Positions 61,301 through 64,000 of a stretch of 64,000 bases of DNA are shown here, in pieces (the first letter of the stretch is position 1; every line of letters begins with the position of its first letter). Origin of the DNA: Mytilisepta virgata (taxonomy: Eukaryota; Mollusca; Bivalvia; Mytilida; Mytilidae); NCBI GenBank assembly GCA_028015205.1, contig CM051521.1, forward strand, positions 121,032,614 through 121,096,613, written 5' to 3'. The notes under the pieces were generated by a model that saw only the letters and a program-made list of their open reading frames with translations, searched no databases and was not told the DNA's origin. Position numbers and translations under genes: made by a program.

Positions 61301-63842
61301 ATAACTAATCCTATAGAATTTATATATTTGGTATCTTCAAAACATGACTCTAAAAGCTCTCAGAATGCAGGATTTAGCATCTAGTTTTTCAAAAAAATTC
61401 TGGGGGAGGGGGGGGCATGCCCCTAGACCCCCCTAGCAAGTTCGCGGCGCGTTGCGCCGCTCATCGGTGATAGTAATGTTTAGGACTTGTAAAATCTAAA
61501 ACTACACCTAAATATTGAAAACTACACTTTCTAAATGTATAAACTACACTACTAGCTTAAATGGGGTAAACAGGTCTGCACCCACTAAATGCACGAGAAA
61601 AACAAGAAGCAGGAAAGTGAAATTTAAAATGTTTTAAAGGCATATAGTAAAATATTGGCTTAATCTTATTCTTTAATCTTTACATAATGTTTCTTTTATA
61701 CATTTGTATAAAAGGTAATGTATAAAATTTTGCCGTTTAATACCATAAATGAATTTAAATACTGATTTATTAAATTTCAATATTTTGATCTATGAAACTA
61801 AATTAAGTCAGTCTTAAACATAATTTAGCACCTTATTCTGTGATATAATGAGTTTGTACTGTTTTTATACAATGTAAAATGTTAGTATTTTAGTAGGTGT
61901 TGTAAGGTGAATATGGAAAGTCTGTGGACCATCGTGGGTGACATGCTACACCCCTTGTATCAATTAACTTATGAATACAGATCAAGGATACAGACTTCCA
62001 ATGTATATAATATAGAACATATCAAGTAGTAAGATAATGGGTTTATAATATTTGCTTATACCACTGTTTAATTCTTTTAATATTCTTTTGATTTCAGTTC
62101 ATTGGAATATAACTGTATGAATCTGATGTTAGTTGGAGTAGAGAAAATAGGAAAGACAACATTATTGGTTGAAATAAGTCGTTCAAGAAAATCAGCTTTC
62201 AGTAAAAAGCAAACTGTAAGATTTCAATTTATGATTTGTTCAAGGGACCTTCATTGAACAACACACCAATGCAAAATATGTGACTGAAAATTCAACATGG
62301 ATTAAGAAAAGGATCGTAATTTTTGGAGTTACACAGTATTCCTTTTTCTGGCATAAATATTGTTGTTTATTTTCATCAGCAGATAATTTTAAATTGATAG
62401 GCATACTTCTGATAGTAAAACTTTAAAGGTTCATTGGTAGCATGTATTTTGTATTACAAATTGACCTTTACTGTTCTTACAAACAACTTGTCTAATTTTG
62501 AATTTAGAAGATTTTGTGGACCCAAAATTGTGTATTGTGTAAACTTTTTATTATTTCAATATCTAAAGATGGATTCATGTTGCTTATTCATTTTTTCTTG
62601 ATAACTTGATTTAATTATTGTATTTATAGCATTGGAATCAAAGAAAAAATATACGTCAAGCCCAAGCTGATGAATCAAATCAGGGTAATACTGGACGTGA
62701 TGGAGAGTTTTTATCCACAGTGGGGATTGACATTAATGAGCTTATTATTGGAGAGAAAAGAGCTAGAGGTCCAGTGGTATTCAAAACGTGGGACTTTGGT
62801 GGACAAGTAAGAAAAACATTATAGTCTATTTATAAAATGTGAATTGAAATTAAATGTGACTTTTTTAGCTCACCTGGCCCAAAGGGCCATGTGAGCTTTA
62901 GTCATCACTTGGCGTCCATCATCTGTCCATCCGTCTGTAAATTTTTACATTTTGATCTTCTCCTCTGAAACCCCTAGGCCAAATGAACTGAAACTTTGTG
63001 TGAAGCATCTACAGAAGGACCTTTATAAAATTTGCACATTTCGTTCTGGCCGCCATGATGAATTCTTATTTCTGATTGGTCAAAATTTCTAAAATCTTCT
63101 CCTCTGAAATCGCAAAGCCAAGTGAACTGTTACTTGGTATGAAGCATCTATGCAAGGACCTTTATAAAGTTGGCATATTTCATTCCCTTCGGACAAATAA
63201 TATGGCCGCCATGATGAATTCTTATTTCTGATCTGTCAAAATTTCAAAATAAAATTTTCTGAAACCGCAAAGCCAAATGAGCTGTAACTTGGTGTGAAGC
63301 ATCTGTGGAAGGACCTTTATAAATTTTACATATTTCTTCTCAGTGGGACAGCTAATATGGCAGCTATAATGAATTCTTATTTTTGATTGGTCAAAATTTC
63401 AAAAATCTCCTCCTCTGAAGCCATATAGCCAAATTTACTGATACTTGGTATGAAACATCAATGGAAGGTCCATTACAATTTTCACTTGAAATAAGATGGA
63501 TTGATTGGTGGACTGTCAGGTGAGCTATACAGGCTCAATCCTCTTGAGCCTCTTGTTTAACTATAAAAGATAATTTGTGCAGAATGACCGATTTTTTTAC
63601 ATCTGAATATAAATAGTAGATTCTTTAGCTATGATTCATTTACTGTGTGCTTTTTTTCTGAAATTTTTTACATAAAACATTGAACAGAAACTTAAAATAA
63701 ATAATATATGTATTTACAGAAAGAATATTATGCAACACATCAATATTTCTTGTCACCAAGATCATTGTACCTTGTCATGTGGAAATTAACATCAGGTGAA
63801 AATGGTGTCTTTGGTATATGGCAGTGGTTAGTCAACATACAG
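31354..63842 (+). CDS. LRRK: LRRK-family ankyrin-LRR-Roc protein (LRRK1/LRRK2-like), 3' end beyond window
   Basis: Thirteen exons join in phase: 31354-31543, 33782-33822, 37473-37638, 41992-42027, 42890-43013, 49697-49847, 52032-53719, 54283-54511, 54951-55115, 57202-57350, 62098-62215, 62630-62806, 63720-63842, giving 1119 residues with the frame still open. In-frame TAA and TAG directly precede ATG 31354, so translation starts here, after an acceptor at 31345-31347. Residues about 35-460 hold eight or nine ankyrin repeats (LLEHGADANIP, TPLHLAVLDGKEKIAQLLL, TPLHVACEEGEVEVVRYLV). Residues about 544-970 hold leucine-rich repeats (LDVSRNRIS, LRLDNNNIDDLPAYIF). The Roc GTPase then begins with P-loop Gly993-Thr1000 (GVEKIGKT), switch I Thr1049 in STVGID and switch II DFGGQ at 1074-1078. 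RTRDILGFLLSVLE before the P-loop resembles LRRK2. Ankyrin repeats at the N-terminus resemble LRRK1 and invertebrate LRRK. The family's COR and kinase domains should follow outside. These are cytosolic scaffold kinases linked to vesicle traffic. Confidence 0.92.
32070..33338 (+). mobile_element. Helentron/pearl-like element, family A copy 2
   Basis: It begins after TTTTT with AGCTCACCTGGCCATAGG, CATGTGAGCT, then CATCACTTGGCGTCC and CGTCGTCGTCGT. It ends AGGTGAGTGATACAGG, GAGCCTCTTG|TT at 33338. Internal tandem units carry TAGGAGTTATTG(C/T)CC and TACCCTGAAATTTTGAAGG near 32385, 32715, 32875 and 33035. In the first LRRK intron. Confidence 0.65.
34057..34561 (+). mobile_element. Pogo/Tigger-type MITE
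   Basis: The 505-bp element is flanked by TA on both sides. Its ends are inverted: CAGTCAAACTTTGGTAGCTC on the left and, inverted, CAGTAGAACTTTGATTGCTC on the right. CAGTnnAAC-type ends with a TA duplication are typical of pogo/Tigger elements. It is non-coding and contains several TCGAAC motifs. Flanking sequence matches family B copy 2 across the insertion, confirming it is nested. Confidence 0.8.
35010..35250 (+). mobile_element. tRNA-derived SINE, second copy, 3' truncated
   Basis: The head GGCCTCGTGGTAGCATGCTCG and B box GGTTCAATCCC (35065-35075) match the SINE at 20800. TCAAACCAAAGACATTAAA and GGCATCTAGGAGTAAGAGC are also shared. It lacks the terminal portion. Inserted in family B copy 1. 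Confidence 0.75.
35251..36097. repeat. AT-rich insert with scattered CCTAG(T/G) and ACTAGGAAAAA motifs
   Basis: It starts TCCTAGTAAAATAACC and ends with TTATTTACCTAGGAAAAA, an imperfect inverted pair. Related motifs recur near 35319, 35374, 35401, 35983, 36028 and 36057. No ORF. It is probably a decayed non-autonomous DNA element next to the SINE. Confidence 0.4.
37725..38288. mobile_element. 564-bp foldback element with about 77-bp terminal inverted repeats
   Basis: The left arm from 37725 (TGTAGCATTAAATAGTGTCC...GTCCGGCAGACA) is inverted at the right end, closing at 38288, with about one mismatch. A further direct copy of the arm start at 38181-38222 sits directly before the right arm, so 38181-38288 is itself a long palindrome. 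Core motifs are GTCCGCCATTTTAAACTGTC and GACAAAATTAAATATG. It is non-coding, in the LRRK intron. Flanking duplication is unclear. Confidence 0.8.
38402..39233 (+). mobile_element. Helentron/pearl-like element, family A copy 3, 5' truncated
   Basis: Four tandem units of about 165-168 bp with CATCCAAGATGGCCGC near 38479, 38648, 38813 and 38978. The 3' end is AGGTGACCGACACAGGCTC, TTGAGAGCCTCTAG|TT at 39233. The 5' hairpin is missing. Confidence 0.6.
39234..41991 (+). other. LRRK intron segment without recognised feature
   Basis: AT-rich. Short open frames such as 40286-40486 (-) and 41367-41630 (-) show no domain. No repeat family was recognised. It ends at the acceptor of the 36-nt exon 41992-42027. 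Confidence 0.45.
43683..45055 (-). pseudogene. LINE reverse transcriptase part (3' portion of ORF2)
   Basis: About 456 residues of LINE origin. NYRPVSNLPYMSKVLEK, AFDTIDHKTLLHRL (motif A), SVPQGSVLGP (motif B) and FYADDSQLY (motif C with the catalytic Asp pair, about 44526-44540) are intact. A C-terminal region with HWIPVAHRVNFKILV and YGDRSFSSAAPNLWNALP is typical of CR1-like LINEs. No internal stop. The first about 13 residues of the open frame (MSRFQRLSSQARQ) come from the inserted family B element. It is broken only by that insertion. Confidence 0.9.
45056..47274 (+). mobile_element. Helentron-like element, family B copy 2, inserted into the LINE
   Basis: 2219 bp. The 5' hairpin is GTCTCGCCTGCGACGAAAG...GCGAGAC (45056-45096). 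At least five tandem units of 146-157 bp are marked by GGGTACATGCCAGTCTGAC at about 45357, 45659, 45805 and 45951. It ends CAGGCGAGACATC, TTTTAGGGTCC, ACACTTG|TTT at 47274. A segment from about 46779 (CCCCTCGCCCAACTGAG, then CCGTCCGTCCGTCC) looks like the start of a further family and may be nested. It interrupts the LINE ORF between codons for PLIK and PGLDA. Confidence 0.7.
47275..49365 (-). pseudogene. LINE ORF2 5' portion with AP endonuclease
   Basis: About 697 residues before the insertion. The endonuclease shows AITETWLN (catalytic Glu), VIYRPP, GDLNIHLD, HTLDVVITR and SRDHFAI, the conserved sites of APE-type LINE endonucleases. It ends LKEAYVPQSFKCSLIRPLIK, where RT should begin. The N-terminal 170 residues are basic and may be a leftover nucleic-acid-binding part. 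No internal stop or frameshift, so the LINE was young when interrupted. Confidence 0.88.
49848..50758 (+). other. LRRK intron segment without recognised feature
   Basis: AT-rich intron between exon 49697-49847 and the family A element at 50759. No gene or clear repeat seen. Confidence 0.4.
50759..51436 (+). mobile_element. Helentron/pearl-like element, family A copy 4
   Basis: 678 bp, both ends present. It starts AGCTCACCTGGCCAAAGG, GCCATGTGAGCT after TTTTT. Three units of about 167 bp carry CCAAGATGG near 50938, 51107 and 51272. It ends TGAGCGATACAGGCTCC, TGGGAGCTTCTGG|TTT. Confidence 0.65.
51437..52031 (+). other. LRRK intron segment without recognised feature
   Basis: Nothing recognised apart from AT-rich sequence and the acceptor before the long ankyrin/LRR exon at 52032. 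Confidence 0.4.
53720..54282 (+). other. LRRK intron without recognised feature
   Basis: AT-rich intron. Reading through the donor at 53720 gives about 38 extra residues before a stop, which is intron read-through and not a true protein end, because the next exon restores the LRR frame in phase 2. Confidence 0.5.
55330..55475 (+). repeat. Dispersed repeat shared with 11140-11320
   Basis: Shared blocks are AATGACATACCAATC, AAAAGAACACAAACATAGAA and GCAGTGGTGGGGTTAAACC, with substitutions. Unclassified, in a LRRK intron. Confidence 0.5.
55861..56997 (+). mobile_element. Helentron-like element, family C, interrupted by a Harbinger MITE
   Basis: It starts TATACCCCAGTATAGCGTGG with a hairpin-like GGAGTATAC. 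It carries tandem units of about 170 bp with CTTGATATTTTGTCACAAG and GGCGAC(A/G)TCAACTTC. It ends GCGTGGGTATCACTAG, a TGAGCAATGGCTCA hairpin and ACATCTTG|TTT at 56997. The Harbinger-type MITE at 56230-56846 splits it. Confidence 0.6.
56230..56846. mobile_element. PIF/Harbinger-type MITE, copy 1
   Basis: 617 bp with TTA duplications (56227-56229 and 56847-56849). Inverted ends of about 28 bp start GGCCATTTATTTTTAAT. Three-base TTA duplications with GGCC-type ends are the Harbinger signature. Internal sequence is non-coding and matches 59015-59638 through most of its length, e.g. TTTATAGCCGTTAGTTGAT and TCTTGATTCCGTAAGATAT. Confidence 0.85.
57390..57806 (+). mobile_element. Helentron/pearl-like element, family A copy 5, 3' truncated
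   Basis: It starts AGCTCACCTGACCTGAAAGG, TCAAGTGAGCT, CATCACTTGGCGTCC and CGTCCGTCTCCGTCGTCG. Sequence similar to copy 1 continues to about 57806, where the inverted repeat of 57809 begins. The 3' terminus is absent. It follows the LRRK exon ending at 57350 by 40 bases. Confidence 0.6.
57809..57875. repeat. 67-bp palindrome with TGTAAGGGAGGTAAT arms
   Basis: Perfect 15-bp arms at 57809-57823 and 57861-57875. It abuts the end of the SGNH reading frame, whose stop codon lies inside the right arm. It probably represents the terminal structure of the tyrosine-recombinase element next to it. Confidence 0.65.
57871..58445 (-). pseudogene. Tyrosine recombinase C-terminus plus SGNH hydrolase-like domain
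   Basis: Minus strand. GIDPDCYNTHSFRIRAAT contains the H-x2-R box of tyrosine recombinases (HSFR at 58410-58421), followed by MMRWKTNTFRRFV and a stop. The tyrosine expected in this last segment is not seen (phenylalanines there), so the recombinase is probably dead. A second part reads WIIGSSIIKNAEHH (block I serine of SGNH hydrolases) and, after a frame change, MIVIHCGGNDVG (the GxND block), to the stop at 57871. The same recombinase-hydrolase pairing occurs, as I recall, in retroelement-like ORFs of aquatic animals. Frameshifts and an in-frame stop make it a remnant. Confidence 0.65.
58598..58945 (-). pseudogene. DIRS-like gag fragment with Cys/His cluster
   Basis: Minus-strand open frame of 115 residues. 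SWSKIDGNLWLRFVAKG is followed by CFDYNFKRACYRNNCFYKHS and CIKCGSVHPAVIC, a CCCH-like plus zinc-knuckle cluster typical of the first ORF of DIRS-type elements. It lies upstream of the recombinase part on the same strand, in the order expected for DIRS. No complete ORF, so a remnant. Confidence 0.6.
59015..59638. mobile_element. PIF/Harbinger-type MITE, copy 2
   Basis: 624 bp with TTA duplications at 59012-59014 and 59639-59641, and ends GGCCATTTATTTTTAAT...AAAAATAAAAGGCC. Highly similar to 56230-56846 but with a different central stretch near 59400-59480. It lies beside the DIRS-like gag fragment, at the opposite side from copy 1. Confidence 0.85.
59650..59943 (-). mobile_element. tRNA-derived SINE, minus strand, different family
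   Basis: Minus strand from 59943: CGCCGTGGTGTAGTGGTTAG (A-box type) and GGTTCGGTTCCCC (B box, 59881-59893). The spacing resembles a tRNA head, but the fold is poor and a body of over 200 bases follows. Different from the 20800 family. It ends next to the Harbinger MITE. Confidence 0.65.
59944..60861 (+). other. LRRK intron segment without recognised feature
   Basis: AT-rich. Short open frames at 60275-60496 (+) and 60578-60949 (-) have no recognisable domain, and the latter runs into the hAT-like element. Confidence 0.4.
60868..61578. mobile_element. hAT-like non-autonomous DNA element
   Basis: 711 bp, flanked by CACCCA on both sides (60862-60867 and 61579-61584). Inverted ends CAGACCTGTTTACC. 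Subterminal parts carry GTAG/CTAC repeats (ACTACGATTTTGGCGTAG; CTACACTACTAG). It contains a G-run (61395-61420) with CATGCCCCTAGACCCCCC and GCGGCGCGTTGCGCCGC. CAG ends suggest hAT, but hAT normally duplicates 8 bp, so the class is tentative. Confidence 0.7.
61585..62097 (+). other. LRRK intron segment without recognised feature
   Basis: AT-rich; nothing recognised up to the acceptor of the P-loop exon at 62098. Confidence 0.4.
62867..63555 (+). mobile_element. Helentron/pearl-like element, family A copy 6
   Basis: 689 bp, both ends present. It starts AGCTCACCTGGCCCAAAGGG, CCATGTGAGCT after TTTTTT. Three units of about 156 bp are marked by GCCATGATGAATTCTTATTT near 63052, 63208 and 63365. It ends AGGTGAGCTATACAGGCTC, GAGCCTCTTG|TTTA. 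It lies in the intron between the two Roc exons. Confidence 0.65.
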
Positions 63843-64000
63843 GTGTGTATTGAATTAACTTTATACATGTATATGCAAGGTTTGATATAGTTACGTATAT
63901 AGTTTTTTTTTTCATTTTTGGCATTTTCAATTTTTTGAGGCATGAACATAATATTTTTCATAAAATAATTTAAAAGTATGTAAGCATATTTATAGTCGGT

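Overview
The window looks like nuclear DNA from a bivalve mollusc, most likely a mussel (Mytilus-like). It is AT-rich, its genes are split by many long GT-AG introns, and it is dense with repeat families I associate with mussel and oyster genomes. I see no bacterial, organellar or viral signature and no rRNA gene or CRISPR array. The species call is inference from repeat content and domain types.

Host genes, all on the + strand. (1) 605-10410: the 3' part of a GH18 chitinase gene with an intact DGLDLDWE catalytic motif, a Ser/Thr/Pro-rich linker, one transmembrane helix and a long cytoplasmic tail, so a membrane-anchored chitinase; its first exons lie upstream of the window. (2) 14711-17769: a complete five-exon gene for a small secreted C-type lectin-domain protein. 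(3) 31354 to beyond the right edge: an ankyrin-LRR-Roc protein of the LRRK (LRRK1/LRRK2-like) family. Thirteen exons join in frame, including micro-exons of 41 and 36 nt. The COR and kinase parts lie outside.

Between the lectin and LRRK sits a 5.77-kb, apparently complete Mutator-like DNA transposon (21343-27111). It has a perfect 9-bp target duplication, arrays of a TACCACAGG motif near both ends, and a two-exon, roughly 1013-residue transposase that joins a PHD-like zinc finger, an OTU-type cysteine-protease domain and a MULE DDE core. This is the most striking element in the window. A dead Tc1-type element (12859-14379) separates the chitinase and lectin genes.

The LRRK introns are a nested repeat museum. 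They hold a full-length non-LTR retrotransposon (EN+RT, minus strand) split by a 2.2-kb element; three families of elements with a 5' hairpin, internal tandem repeats and a shared CTNG|TT 3' end (Helentron/pearl-like, by inference); two Harbinger-type MITEs with TTA duplications; a pogo-type MITE; a hAT-like element; tRNA-derived SINEs; and the remnant of a tyrosine-recombinase retroelement carrying an SGNH-hydrolase domain. Degenerate Penelope-type reverse-transcriptase sequence lies in the chitinase introns.

Exon joins were made by eye from splice sites, phase and protein-family fit; none has transcript support here.
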